Below are positions 29,989 to 40,196 of a stretch of 64,000 nucleotides of DNA, one piece after another. Source of the DNA: Pseudomonas sp. MAG733B (GTDB taxonomy: Bacteria; Pseudomonadota; Gammaproteobacteria; Pseudomonadales; Pseudomonadaceae); assembly GCF_036884845.1 (NCBI RefSeq), contig NZ_CP145732.1:4960001-5024000 (forward strand), written 5' to 3'. Within the stretch, counting starts at the first letter, position 1; every line of letters starts with the position of its first letter. The notes below the pieces were generated by a model, which worked only from the letters and a program-made list of their open reading frames with translations, did no database searches and was not told where the DNA came from. The position numbers and the translations under genes were made by a program.

Positions 29989-30649
29989 CTTTCCCTCCTG
30001 GAAGCGAAAACTCCACTTTTATCGATTAATTGCACCTAAAATCGGACCTGTGCAAATTCTATAAAATATTGTCCATTGAACCACGTCTTTGGTTTTCCGT
30101 TACGACCTCACCATTGGCAAAATAGCGAATAAGGCAAAATCCTACTCATACGCAAGAAAGTTCCGACAATAATTACAAGCAGGCTATGTTCATTCATCAC
30201 CTACGAATGCTAACAACTTAAGAGACTCAACCCCAAACACTTATATATGAACACCGGACTCACATAAGCACTAGAAGCTATTTTTATTCCCCGTCAAGAT
30301 TTACCGCACTGCTCATACCGAATGGCTTATACCAGCAACACCTAAAGACACTAATATTTCCCAGACCAAGGATAGTTACCATTTTCTAAATATCCTGAGC
30401 ACTGAAAATTATTAGTTACTTGATTTTTTTACCACAACGACTGCAGCAGAAAAAACAACTATAAAAAAATCACAACTATTTAATAACCACTCAGAATGTA
30501 ACCCTCGACAAGATCTAAAGATAACGCAACACTGTTTTAATTAAACACTGATAAAAACAATGTATTTGCCATCCTAAAATCAGGAGTTAACCGAAGAACA
30601 TCAAATAAAAACATGTCCTTATTTTATGAAATGCGCCAAGCGCCCCCTA
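29989..30649. other. AT-rich spacer upstream of the NRPS
   Basis: About 660 bp of strikingly AT-rich DNA between the NRPS start and the intron end. No open frame of useful length, no Fur-type box and no terminator were recognised. It must contain the NRPS promoter, read on the minus strand, but no convincing -35/-10 pair could be singled out. The base composition is unlike the rest of the window and suggests imported DNA. Confidence 0.6.
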
Positions 30650-32483
30650 ATCGGCATAGGGGACGGACTTCATAGTCCGTACCCCTGCCACACCACCCGG
30701 CATGCGGGTCCGCACCGGGCGGTTCGAGAAATTGAGGTCAGGAGAGACGTGGTAGTCCCAAGCGGTCGAACCATGCAATATCAAGCACTCGGTTCATTTC
30801 CATACGGCTGTTACGCCACCAACTGCGCGAGTTTCCCGCAACTCTGCGTGCGCTTTCCTCGCGCGCACCCAGTGCTCGCAGCTCTCTGTAGATCGTCGTT
30901 CCACGCTTCCAGTGTTTGAGTTGGATAGCTCGGAGTCGATGTCGTATCCATTCGTCCAGCTCTCGCCAGACTCGCGGGGCTTGCGACAATCCAAAGTAAG
31001 CTTTCCAACCCAGCAGATAAGGATGCAGGCCGTTCACGACTTGCTGCATGCTACGACCGACTGAGCGTCGGGTACATTCGCGTATCCGCTTCTTGAATCG
31101 CTGCTGCGCTTTGAATGAGACGGCTCGCTTGGCTTCACCTTGGTAGGGCCAAAAGGCATACCCCAGGAACTTGCGACCGAATGCGCTCGTCACTGCACTC
31201 TTGCTCGTGTTGACGCTCAGGTGCAGCTTTTCATACAAACGCGTCAGCAAAGCCATCACCCGTTGCCCCGCCTTTTGACTATGAACATACACATTCGCAT
31301 CGTCGGCATAGCGCACGAAACAATGGCCTCGGCGTTCAAGCTCGCGATCTACTTCGTCCAGCAGCACATTCGCCAGCAACGGCGACAGCGGGCCGCCTTG
31401 CGGCGCCCCGCAACGGCTTTTCTCGATCACGCCATTGATCAGCGTTCCCGAATCCAGATAGGCGCGGATCAGTCGGATTACCGCCCGATCCGCGATCCGT
31501 TTACGGAGACGATCCATCAGAATGTCGTGATCGACCCGATCGAAGAATTTCTCCAGATCCACATCCACCACTACTTTTCGACCCAAGGACACGTAGCGCT
31601 GAGCCGCCAAAACGGCGTCCTGCGCGCAGCGCTCCGGACGAAAACCGTAGCTGTGCTCACTGAAAGTCGGATCGAGGAGTGGCTGCAAGACTTGCAGCAG
31701 CGCTTGTTGGATCAAGCGGTCGGTGACCGTTGGGATACCCAACTCGCGCTCACCGCCGTCAGGTTTGGGAATGACCACACGTCGTACTGGACTGGGCCGG
31801 TAGACACCTGAAAGAAGCTGTTCACGAATCGCCGCCCACTGGGTCAGCAAGTGTTCGGCGGTCTGTTCAATATCCAGACCATCGACGCCCGCTGCCCCCT
31901 TGTTGGCCTTGACCCGTTTCCACGCCCGCTTCAGGTTTTCTCTCGCAAAGGCCCATTCCAGCAGCCCTTGCCCCGCGTTATCGGGTTCATCTTGCGGGCG
32001 ATTGACCTCGTCGCTGATGGGACTTCTCACGGTTTCACCGCTCGCTATCTCCATCCGCCCCGCGTTTGGCAGGCATCTGACTTCCGGTTTCTCGCATCAA
32101 CATGGCCTATAACGCTTTCTCTCGTTCGGCCCTTCGTCAAAAAAAAAGAAGACTACTACGGCCTCTGCTGACTTCTCGCTCCGGCTGGCGCCGTCGCCCT
32201 TTCAGGCGCGAGGCGAGATCTCCCCAGGTAAGAACGCAATCCTTCCCCGCACAACCGCCGGATCTACGCTGCCGTCCTTAAACCACAAGAGTTTCGCGGT
32301 TATTGGCCCACTCACCCTGGTCGACATCGCCTTATATCCGGTTCTTGTTCATCGGCTCGCGGTTTCGCTCCACGCTTCCTCCCCACACTCGGTCGCCCTC
32401 ATGCAGTTGCGTTTCACTTCATTCACTGTGGTCAGCTCACGGCGGGACTTTCACCCACAAGATTGCGCCCATGCTGGGCGCAC
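30650..32483 (-). mobile_element. Group II intron, probably class IIC
   Basis: A retroelement of about 1.83 kb on the minus strand. The 5' end is GTGCGCCCAGCAT at 32483, followed by about 430 nt of ribozyme domains I-III. The reverse transcriptase frame sits in domain IV. A domain V-like hairpin lies at about 30691-30727 and a domain VI-like hairpin (GGCAGGGG...CCCCTATGCC) at about 30651-30690. The 3' end is near 30650 (GCCGAT). The 5' end is 9 nt past the stem of the cysS terminator; insertion directly behind terminators is the hallmark of class IIC introns. Exact ends are inferred. Confidence 0.82.
30738..32054 (-). CDS. ltrA: Group II intron reverse transcriptase/maturase
   Basis: Intron-encoded protein of 438 residues needed for splicing and retrohoming. 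Reverse transcriptase blocks are in order: the N-terminal AWKRVKANKGAAGVDGLDIE, RELGIPTVTDRLIQQALLQVL, YGFRPERCAQDAV, and the catalytic YADD near residue 246. A maturase/thumb region follows (KAQQRFKKRIRECTRRSVGRS onwards). The protein ends soon after, without a visible HNH endonuclease domain, as in class IIC introns. It appears intact, so the element may still be mobile. Confidence 0.93.
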   Translation of the reverse strand: MEIASGETVRSPISDEVNRPQDEPDNAGQGLLEWAFARENLKRAWKRVKANKGAAGVDGLDIEQTAEHLLTQWAAIREQLLSGVYRPSPVRRVVIPKPDGGERELGIPTVTDRLIQQALLQVLQPLLDPTFSEHSYGFRPERCAQDAVLAAQRYVSLGRKVVVDVDLEKFFDRVDHDILMDRLRKRIADRAVIRLIRAYLDSGTLINGVIEKSRCGAPQGGPLSPLLANVLLDEVDRELERRGHCFVRYADDANVYVHSQKAGQRVMALLTRLYEKLHLSVNTSKSAVTSAFGRKFLGYAFWPYQGEAKRAVSFKAQQRFKKRIRECTRRSVGRSMQQVVNGLHPYLLGWKAYFGLSQAPRVWRELDEWIRHRLRAIQLKHWKRGTTIYRELRALGAREESARRVAGNSRSWWRNSRMEMNRVLDIAWFDRLGLPRLS

Positions 32484-32491
32484 AAAACGAA

Positions 32492-32512
32492 AAACCCGCA
32501 CAAGGCGGGTTT
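32492..32512 (-). terminator. Rho-independent terminator of cysS
   Basis: On the minus strand, AAACCCGC / GCGGGTTT with a 5-nt loop is followed by a T-rich tract. It lies 22 bp beyond the cysS stop. The group II intron begins 9 nt after the stem, within or just behind the T-tract. Confidence 0.9.
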
Positions 32513-32534
32513 TGTTTTGTAGCGGATCAAGCAA

Positions 32535-33917
<1,383 letters not shown>

Positions 33918-33931
33918 GTTAAATCCTTGAA

Positions 33932-35629
33932 TCACTGGCCCCACGAATCACGCAGGGTCACGGTACGGTTGAATACCGGTGCGCCCGGTTTCGAGTCCTT
34001 GATATCCGCGACGAAGTAGCCTTCGCGCTCGAACTGGAAACGGTCTTCCGGCTGTGCATTGCCCAGCGAGGGTTCAGCACGACAACCGGTGAGTACCTGC
34101 AGCGAGTCAGGGTTGATGTTGTCCAGGAAACTGGCGCTGTCTTCGGCTTTCTCTGGGTTGGCCGAACGGAACAGACGATCGTACAGACGCACTTCGCACT
34201 CGACGCTGGCCGCAGCCGGCACCCAGTGCACCACGCCTTTGACCTTGCGGCCTTCAGGGTTCTTGCCCAAGGTTTCCGGGTCGTACGAGCAACGCAGTTC
34301 GACGATGTTGCCATCGGCGTCCTTGATCGCTTCGTCGGCGCGGATCACGTAGCTGCCGCGCAGGCGTACTTCACCGGTCGGTTCCAGGCGCTTATAGCCC
34401 TTCGGCGGCTCTTCCATGAAGTCGTCACGGTCGATGTAGATTTCACGGGCAAACGGCAGCGCGCGCACGCCCATGTCTTCTTTCGGATGACGCGGCAGTT
34501 CGAGGTTCTCGACCTGGCCTTCCGGGTAGTTGGTGATCACGACTTTCAGCGGACGCAGCACGCACATCGCGCGCGGGGCGCTCTGGTCGAGGTCGTCACG
34601 GATGCTGAATTCGAGCATGCCGAAGTCGACCACGCCGTCGGAACGGTTGGTGCCGATCATTTCGCAGAAGTTGCGGATCGATTTCGGCGTGTAGCCACGG
34701 CGGCGGAAACCCGACAGCGTCGACATGCGCGGGTCGTCCCAGCCGTTGACGTGCTTTTCATCGACCAGTTGCTTGAGCTTGCGCTTGCTGGTGATGGTGT
34801 AGTTCAGGTTCAGGCGGCTGAACTCGTACTGGCGCGGGTTGGCCGGCACCGGCAGGTTGTCCAGGAACCACTCGTACAGCGGACGGTGGCTTTCGAATTC
34901 CAGGGTGCAGATCGAATGGGTGATGCCTTCGATGGCGTCCGACTGACCGTGGGTGAAGTCGTAGTTCGGGTAGATGCACCACTTGTCACCGGTCTGGTGG
35001 TGATGCGCGTGACGGATGCGATACATGATCGGATCGCGCAGGTTCATGTTCGGCGAGGCCATGTCGATCTTGGCCCGCAGTACACGTGCGCCGTCCTTGA
35101 ATTCGCCGGCCTTCATGCGGGCGAACAGGTCCAGGTTCTCTTCGACGCTGCGGTCGCGGAACGGGCTGTTCTTGCCTGGCTCGGTCAGGCTGCCACGGTA
35201 TTCCTTGGCTTGCTCAGGGGTCAGGTCGTCGACGTAGGCATTGCCGGATTTGATCAGCTCTACCGCCCAGTCGTGCAACTGGTCGAAATACTGCGAGGCG
35301 TAGCGCACTTCACCGGACCATTCGAAGCCCAGCCATTTGACGTCGCTTTCGATCGCGTCGATGTATTCCTGGTCTTCCTTGGCCGGGTTGGTGTCGTCGA
35401 AACGCAGGTGCGTGACGCCGCCGAACTCCTGGGCCAGGCCGAAGTTCACGCAGATCGACTTGGCATGGCCGATGTGCAGGTAGCCGTTGGGCTCAGGCGG
35501 GAAACGGGTGACGATCTGCGTGTGCTTGCCCGAGTCCAGGTCTGCCTGGATGATCGGCCGCAGGAAGTTGACCGGCACGGCTGGGCCGGTCTTGGCATTC
35601 GAGGTAGGGTCGACAGTGGGCTTGCTCAT
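33932..35629 (-). CDS. glnS: Glutaminyl-tRNA synthetase
   Basis: Class I synthetase charging tRNA-Gln; 565 residues. The HIGH motif is seen in [15 protein letters not shown] near residue 52 and the KMSKS equivalent in [12 protein letters not shown] near residue 283. The C-terminal anticodon-binding beta-barrels run from about residue 350 (e.g. [12 protein letters not shown]). AAGGATCCT precedes the ATG at 35629. It is divergent to ppiB across a 250-bp region that must hold both promoters, and is followed by cysS. Confidence 0.97.
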   Translation of the reverse strand: MSKPTVDPTSNAKTGPAVPVNFLRPIIQADLDSGKHTQIVTRFPPEPNGYLHIGHAKSICVNFGLAQEFGGVTHLRFDDTNPAKEDQEYIDAIESDVKWLGFEWSGEVRYASQYFDQLHDWAVELIKSGNAYVDDLTPEQAKEYRGSLTEPGKNSPFRDRSVEENLDLFARMKAGEFKDGARVLRAKIDMASPNMNLRDPIMYRIRHAHHHQTGDKWCIYPNYDFTHGQSDAIEGITHSICTLEFESHRPLYEWFLDNLPVPANPRQYEFSRLNLNYTITSKRKLKQLVDEKHVNGWDDPRMSTLSGFRRRGYTPKSIRNFCEMIGTNRSDGVVDFGMLEFSIRDDLDQSAPRAMCVLRPLKVVITNYPEGQVENLELPRHPKEDMGVRALPFAREIYIDRDDFMEEPPKGYKRLEPTGEVRLRGSYVIRADEAIKDADGNIVELRCSYDPETLGKNPEGRKVKGVVHWVPAAASVECEVRLYDRLFRSANPEKAEDSASFLDNINPDSLQVLTGCRAEPSLGNAQPEDRFQFEREGYFVADIKDSKPGAPVFNRTVTLRDSWGQ

Positions 35630-35879
35630 AGGATCCTTGAACGTACAAGTGCGTGGCCGTAATGAAGGCCGGACAAAACAAAGCCGCTATCATAGCCGAT
35701 GCCGTCAAGCACCTGACAGAGCGCACCTGCAAACGGTCGTATTTAATAGGCCGTAAATGAAAAACAGCCTCGAAATTCGCGCCCGTCACGCTAAACTGCG
35801 CACCTTGGCCGAGACAGGCTGAACCGGTTGCGGGATGGAATGTCCCAAAACCACGAATTCCTTATAAAGAGAAACGATC

Positions 35880-36383
35880 ATGACCCAAGTCAAACTGACT
35901 ACCAACTTCGGCGACATCGTCCTCGAACTGAACGCCGACAAAGCCCCGATCACCGTGGCCAACTTCATCGAATACGTTAAAGCCGGCCACTACGAAAACA
36001 CCGTTTTCCACCGTGTCATCGGTAACTTCATGATCCAGGGCGGCGGTTTCGAGCCAGGCATGAAAGAAAAGAAAGACAAGCGCCCAAGCATCCAGAACGA
36101 AGCTGACAACGGTCTTTCCAACGAGAAGTACACCGTTGCCATGGCTCGCACCATGGAGCCGCATTCGGCTTCCGCGCAGTTCTTCATCAACGTGGCTGAC
36201 AACAGCTTCCTGAACCACAGCGGCAAGAACGTGCAAGGCTGGGGCTACGCAGTGTTCGGTAAAGTGACCGCCGGCCAGGACGTTGTCGACAAGATCAAAG
36301 GCGTGGCCACCACGTCCAAGTCCGGTCACCAGGACGTACCAGCAGACGACGTGATCATCGAGAAAGCCGAGATCATTGAGTGA
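35880..36383 (+). CDS. ppiB: Peptidyl-prolyl cis-trans isomerase B (cyclophilin)
   Basis: Cytoplasmic cyclophilin-type proline isomerase of 167 residues that aids protein folding. There is no signal peptide, which distinguishes it from PpiA. Active-site segments include [15 protein letters not shown] (catalytic arginine near residue 43), [21 protein letters not shown] near residue 84, and the closing [10 protein letters not shown] clear AGAGAAACG ribosome site lies before the ATG. The stop overlaps the lpxH GTG start. Confidence 0.96.
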   Translation: MTQVKLTTNFGDIVLELNADKAPITVANFIEYVKAGHYENTVFHRVIGNFMIQGGGFEPGMKEKKDKRPSIQNEADNGLSNEKYTVAMARTMEPHSASAQFFINVADNSFLNHSGKNVQGWGYAVFGKVTAGQDVVDKIKGVATTSKSGHQDVPADDVIIEKAEIIE

Positions 36384-37132
36384 TATTGCTGATTTCAGAT
36401 TTACATCTGGAAGAGGAGCGCCCGGACATTACCCGGGCGTTTCTGGATTTGCTCGCCGGACGCGCCCGCTCGGCGAGTGCGTTGTACATTCTGGGCGACT
36501 TTTTCGAGGCGTGGATTGGCGACGACGCCATGACCCCTTTCCAGCGTTCCATCTGCCAGGCCCTGCGTGAATTGAGCGACAGCGGCACGGCCATCTTTCT
36601 GATGCACGGCAATCGTGACTTCATGCTCGGCAAGGCCTTTTGCAAACAGGCCGGCTGCACATTGTTGAAAGATCCGAGTGTCGTGCAGATCAACGGCGAG
36701 CCGGTGCTGCTGATGCACGGCGACAGCCTCTGCACCCGCGACGAAGCCTATATGAAGCTGCGTCGCTACCTGCGCAACCCGATCACCCTGTTCATCCTGC
36801 GGCATCTGCCGTTAAGCACCCGGCATAAACTGGCGCGCAAGCTGCGCAGTGAAAGCCGTACGCAAACGCGGATGAAGGCCAACGACATTGTCGATGTCAC
36901 GCCCTTGGAGATTCCGCGGATCATGCAGCAATACGGCGTGAAGACACTGATCCATGGGCATACCCACCGCCCTGCCATTCACAAGCTGCAACTGGGCGAA
37001 CAAGCGGCCCGGCGCATTGTGTTGGGGGATTGGGATCGTCAGGGTTGGGCGTTGCAGGTGGATGAAAACGGGTTTGCGCTGGCGCCGTTTGATTTCACGC
37101 CACCGCCGCAATTGGCTGCTCCGGCAAACTAA
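36380..37132 (+). CDS. lpxH: UDP-2,3-diacylglucosamine diphosphatase
   Basis: Peripheral membrane enzyme of lipid A synthesis that hydrolyses UDP-2,3-diacylglucosamine to lipid X and UMP. The calcineurin-like metal motifs are all present: SDLHLE (residues 6-11), [11 protein letters not shown] near residue 40, GNRDFM near 78, LMHGDSLC near 113 and HGHTHRP near 195. It starts with GTG at 36380, overlapping the ppiB stop (GTGA). Length 250 is slightly longer than E. coli LpxH (240). An IS element begins about 25 bp after its stop but leaves it intact. Confidence 0.95.
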   Translation: MILLISDLHLEEERPDITRAFLDLLAGRARSASALYILGDFFEAWIGDDAMTPFQRSICQALRELSDSGTAIFLMHGNRDFMLGKAFCKQAGCTLLKDPSVVQINGEPVLLMHGDSLCTRDEAYMKLRRYLRNPITLFILRHLPLSTRHKLARKLRSESRTQTRMKANDIVDVTPLEIPRIMQQYGVKTLIHGHTHRPAIHKLQLGEQAARRIVLGDWDRQGWALQVDENGFALAPFDFTPPPQLAAPAN

Positions 37133-37157
37133 CTACCGCACACTAACCCCTAATGAA

Positions 37158-37169
37158 ATGGCTACCCCC
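37158..37169 (+). repeat. Left subterminal inverted repeat of the IS
   Basis: ATGGCTACCCCC, the inverse of the right copy at 38480-38491 with one mismatch. Subterminal repeats are characteristic of the IS1111 group within the IS110 family. Confidence 0.8.
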
Positions 37170-37171
37170 TC

Positions 37172-37208
37172 ACACCCTGTGATCGCTCTCTAAGCTTTCA
37201 CAGGGTGT
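37172..37208 (+). promoter_or_regulatory. Hairpin in the transposase leader
   Basis: A perfect 11-bp stem (ACACCCTGTGA / TCACAGGGTGT) with a 15-nt loop lies between the left repeat and the transposase ribosome site (GGAGG near 37215). It could limit transposase translation from readthrough transcripts; this is inference. Confidence 0.5.
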
Positions 37209-37226
37209 CTTTCGGAGGCCATTGCC

Positions 37227-38252
37227 ATGAACAACGTAACTATTGTCGCTATCGATCTAGGGAAACATACCTTCCATCTGCATGCTCAAGATGATCGCGG
37301 TCATGAGCTCTACCACAAGAAATTCAATCGCGCAGGACTGGCCAGGCACTTGGCCAACCTTGAACCGTGCACGGTGGTGATGGAAGCCTGTGGCGGCGCC
37401 CACTATATGGCGCGAGAAGCAGCAAAATGGGGGCATATGCCCAGGCTCATAGCGCCTCATCTCGTGCGTCCTTATGTAAAAAGCAACAAGAACGACTTCG
37501 CCGATGCCATGGCGATTTGCGAGGCGGCGAGCCGCCCGACCATGCGTTTTGTGTCCCCGAAAACCGAAGCGCAACAAGCGCTGGCCATGCTCAACTCAGT
37601 GCGCGAGTCCTACATCAAGGAGCGCACCGCTACGGTCAATCGGATTCACGCCGGCCTGTTGGAGGTCGGTATCAGCCTGTCCCCAGGCTTTCACGCCATC
37701 AAAGAACTGCCAGCGCTGCTGGAGGAATGCTCATTTTCTGCGCTGATCAAACAAATCCTGCTGGGACTGCATGCGCACTTCAACTACCTGGACGGGCAGG
37801 TCAAGGCGCTGGACAAGCAGGTTGAACGCCAAGCCGCTGAAGATGATCTGGCTTCTCGCCTGATGACGATACCTTGCGTAGGCCCGATCACCTCCAGCGT
37901 CCTGGCTGCGGAGTTGGGCAACGGCCAGCAGTTCAAGTGCGGTCGAGACTATTCAGCCTCGATTGGGCTGGTGCCCAAACAACATTCCACCGGTGGCAAG
38001 ACCGTACTTTTGGGTATCAGCAAACGCGGTGACCGAAATCAAAGGCGACTGCTCATTCAATGCGCCCGTGTGTATCTGATGGGGCTGGAACGACAGACAG
38101 GAGCGCTAGCCGATTGGGTTCGCCAGCTACTGGCTCGCCATCATTCCAACCGTGTGGTCTGCGCCCTGGCCAACAAACTGGCAAGAATCGCCTGGTCGAT
38201 CGCCGCTCACCATGATGAATTCAAGGCGGGGTCAAGCGCGATGAACGCTTGA
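37227..38252 (+). CDS. IS110-family (IS1111 group) transposase
   Basis: RNA-guided DEDD recombinase of 341 residues. The N-terminal RuvC-like domain has IDLGKHTFHLHA (Asp10), VVMEACGGAHYMARE with the catalytic glutamate, and KNDFADAMAICEA with the paired aspartates. The C-terminal Tnp_20 domain has the helix-hairpin-helix (TIPCVGPITSSVLAAELG) and the serine-bearing YSASIGLVPKQHSTGGK near residue 250. The gene is intact. A GGAGG site precedes the ATG. Non-coding DNA downstream probably encodes its guide RNA. Confidence 0.93.
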   Translation: MNNVTIVAIDLGKHTFHLHAQDDRGHELYHKKFNRAGLARHLANLEPCTVVMEACGGAHYMAREAAKWGHMPRLIAPHLVRPYVKSNKNDFADAMAICEAASRPTMRFVSPKTEAQQALAMLNSVRESYIKERTATVNRIHAGLLEVGISLSPGFHAIKELPALLEECSFSALIKQILLGLHAHFNYLDGQVKALDKQVERQAAEDDLASRLMTIPCVGPITSSVLAAELGNGQQFKCGRDYSASIGLVPKQHSTGGKTVLLGISKRGDRNQRRLLIQCARVYLMGLERQTGALADWVRQLLARHHSNRVVCALANKLARIAWSIAAHHDEFKAGSSAMNA

Positions 38253-38479
38253 CCCCGCTGCCACCCGAGCACCACCCACCTGGTTTTGCGATGCTGGATA
38301 ACAGATGACGTGAACGGCCAACCGGCCTGACGACTACCCTGGGCTCCCACAAGGCTGAAAAAGCCTTCTCCCTATGAAGGGCCGTCAGGCGCGATTCTCA
38401 TCGAGGCGCAGGGTCGTCCCCCAGACGCCGGATAGATGAAAGCAAGCCAAACACACATCAAAAACAGTATTGCAGAAAT
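38253..38479 (+). ncRNA. Candidate bridge RNA (seekRNA) of the IS1111 element
   Basis: IS1111-group elements are known to encode their guide RNA downstream of the recombinase. This 227-nt segment holds no gene but has structure. An 8-bp stem GCCTGACG / CGTCAGGC (38325-38332 with 38383-38390) encloses a 50-nt loop region that also holds the hairpin AAGGCT-GAAAA-AGCCTT (38351-38367). Within the loop, GCTCCCACA (38343-38351) is the exact complement of TGTGGGAGC (38495-38503), the REP start directly flanking the right end. That is the expected position of a target guide. RNA ends and expression are not visible. Confidence 0.6.
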
Positions 38480-38491
38480 GGGGGTATCCAT
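38480..38491 (+). repeat. Right subterminal inverted repeat of the IS
   Basis: GGGGGTATCCAT, the inverse of the left copy at 37158-37169 apart from one base. The REP sequence begins four bases later. Confidence 0.8.
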
Positions 38492-38494
38492 AGA

Positions 38495-38584
38495 TGTGGG
38501 AGCGGGCTCGCTCGCGAAGAGGGCGTGTCAGTCGACATCTTTATTGACTGATCCACCGCTTTCGCGAGCAAGCCCGCTCCCACA
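38495..38584. repeat. REP doublet (REPIN) flanking the IS
   Basis: Inverted REP units TGTGGGAGCGGGCTCGCTCG and its partner ending AAGCCCGCTCCCACA enclose about 40 bp. The IS1111 element abuts its left edge, in line with the known preference of several Pseudomonas IS110-family elements for REP targets. Confidence 0.88.
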
Positions 38585-38599
38585 TTGGTTGCGCGGTGG

Positions 38600-40132
38600 T
38601 TAGTGGCCGGCGGACGCCGCAGGCCCGGCCTTCGCCGTAAACGGCGGTTTGGCCAGCCACACGATCAATATCAGCCCGAAGAACATCCAGCCCAGCAAGG
38701 TGAAGTAATCCACCGTAGACATGATGTACGCCTGGCTGATCACCATCTGATCCAGCTGCGTATAAGCCTTCGCCCCTGCCCCGCCGAGATGCGTCAACGC
38801 TTCACGAGTCGCCGGATCGAACTGGGTGATGCTTTCGGTCAGATAAGCGTGGTGCTGGTCGGCGCGACGGATCCAGATCCAGGTGGTCAGCGATGCAGCA
38901 AAGCTACCGCCCAGGGTTCGCAGGAACGTCGCCAGGCCCGAGCCGTCGGCAATCTGGTGCGGTGGCAAGTCCGAGAGCAGGATGGTCAAGGTCGGCATGA
39001 AGAACAGCGCCACGCCGATGCCCATGAACAACTGCACCATGGCGATATGCTGGAAATCCACTTCATTGGTGAACCCTGCGCGCATGAAACAGCTCAGGCC
39101 GATGGCCAGGAACGCCCCGCCCGCCAGCACCCGCATGTCGAATTTCGGCGCGTATTTACCGACGAAAGGTGACAGCAACACCGGCAGGATTCCCAGCGGC
39201 GCCACGGCAAAACCGGCCCACGTCGCGGTGTAGCCCAGTCGCGTCTGCAACCATTGCGGCAATATCAGGTTGATCCCGAAGAACCCGGCGTAACCCAGAA
39301 TCAGCACGATGGTGCCGTAGCGGAAGTTGCGATAGGCGAATAGCCGCAGGTTCACTACCGGATGTTCGTCGGTCATTTCCCAGATCACGAAGAACACCAG
39401 CGCGACAACGGAAATCACCGAGCCAATGATGATGAAGTTCGATTCAAACCAATCGGCATCGTTGCCTTTGTCGAGGACGATCTGCAACGCGCCGACGCCG
39501 ATGATCAAGGCGATCAGGCCGACGTAATCCATCGGCTGGCGGCTGGTGACCACCGGGCGTTTCTTCATCTGCTGGGTCACCACCCATGCGGCGAACACAC
39601 CGATCGGCACGTTGATGAAAAAGATCCACGGCCAGCTGTAACTGTCGGTGATCCAGCCGCCGAGGATCGGCCCGGCAATCGGCGCCACCACCGTGACCAT
39701 CGCCAGCAGCGCCAGCGCCATCCCCCGTTTCGCCGGGGGGTAGACCGCAATCAGCAGCGTCTGGGTCATCGGGTACAACGGCCCCGCCACCACGCCTTGC
39801 AGGACGCGGAAGCCCACCAGTTCCGGCATGGACGTAGAAATCCCGCACAGGAACGACGCGATTACGAACAGCAGCGTCGCCCAGATAAACAGCTTCACCT
39901 CGCCGAAACGGCGGCTGAGCCAACCGGTCAGCGGCAGTGCGATGGCGTTGCTCACCGCGAACGATGTGATCACCCACGTGCCCTGCTCCGCACTCACGCC
40001 GAGGTTGCCGGAAATCGTCGGCAACGCCACGTTGGCGATGGTGGTGTCGAGCACCTGCATGAAGGTCGCCAGCGACAGGCCGATGGTGCTGAGCACCAGG
40101 CTGGGCGGCGTGAAAGAGGCGTTATTGCTCAT
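38600..40132 (-). CDS. emrB: DHA2-family MFS drug exporter, EmrB-like
   Basis: Inner-membrane proton antiporter of the 14-helix DHA2 family; 510 residues. Family motifs are visible: the helix-1 segment LATFMQVLDTTIANVALPTI, motif A-like GWLSRRFGEVKLFIWAT, GFRVLQGVVAGPLYPMTQTL, and motif C near GPILGGWITDSYSWPWIFFINVPIG. It works with the adaptor EmrA and an outer-membrane factor as a tripartite pump, encoded in that order under a MarR gene. It is the last gene of the operon, 64 bp after emrA. The drug substrate is not evident. Confidence 0.9.
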   Translation of the reverse strand: MSNNASFTPPSLVLSTIGLSLATFMQVLDTTIANVALPTISGNLGVSAEQGTWVITSFAVSNAIALPLTGWLSRRFGEVKLFIWATLLFVIASFLCGISTSMPELVGFRVLQGVVAGPLYPMTQTLLIAVYPPAKRGMALALLAMVTVVAPIAGPILGGWITDSYSWPWIFFINVPIGVFAAWVVTQQMKKRPVVTSRQPMDYVGLIALIIGVGALQIVLDKGNDADWFESNFIIIGSVISVVALVFFVIWEMTDEHPVVNLRLFAYRNFRYGTIVLILGYAGFFGINLILPQWLQTRLGYTATWAGFAVAPLGILPVLLSPFVGKYAPKFDMRVLAGGAFLAIGLSCFMRAGFTNEVDFQHIAMVQLFMGIGVALFFMPTLTILLSDLPPHQIADGSGLATFLRTLGGSFAASLTTWIWIRRADQHHAYLTESITQFDPATREALTHLGGAGAKAYTQLDQMVISQAYIMSTVDYFTLLGWMFFGLILIVWLAKPPFTAKAGPAASAGH

Positions 40133-40196
40133 CGCGAATCCTTTGACACTCAGGTTGCGCTGCGCCCGTTACAGGCGCAGCCGGCGGATTGGCGAA

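Larger units (their letters stand above)
37151..38494 (+). mobile_element. IS110-family element, IS1111 group
   Basis: The element carries one DEDD transposase gene and subterminal inverted repeats: ATGGCTACCCCC (37158-37169) and GGGGGTATCCAT (38480-38491), 11 of 12 matching. It has a long 3' non-coding segment of about 230 bp. It sits between lpxH and a REP unit that starts at 38495. Exact outer ends are uncertain by several bases, since this family leaves no standard target duplication. Confidence 0.85.

Noticed and set aside
29989..30649. Search for a Fur box, riboswitch or small gene in the AT-rich spacer
   Set aside because: No motif matching a Fur-type palindrome, no known riboswitch fold and no usable open frame could be recognised.
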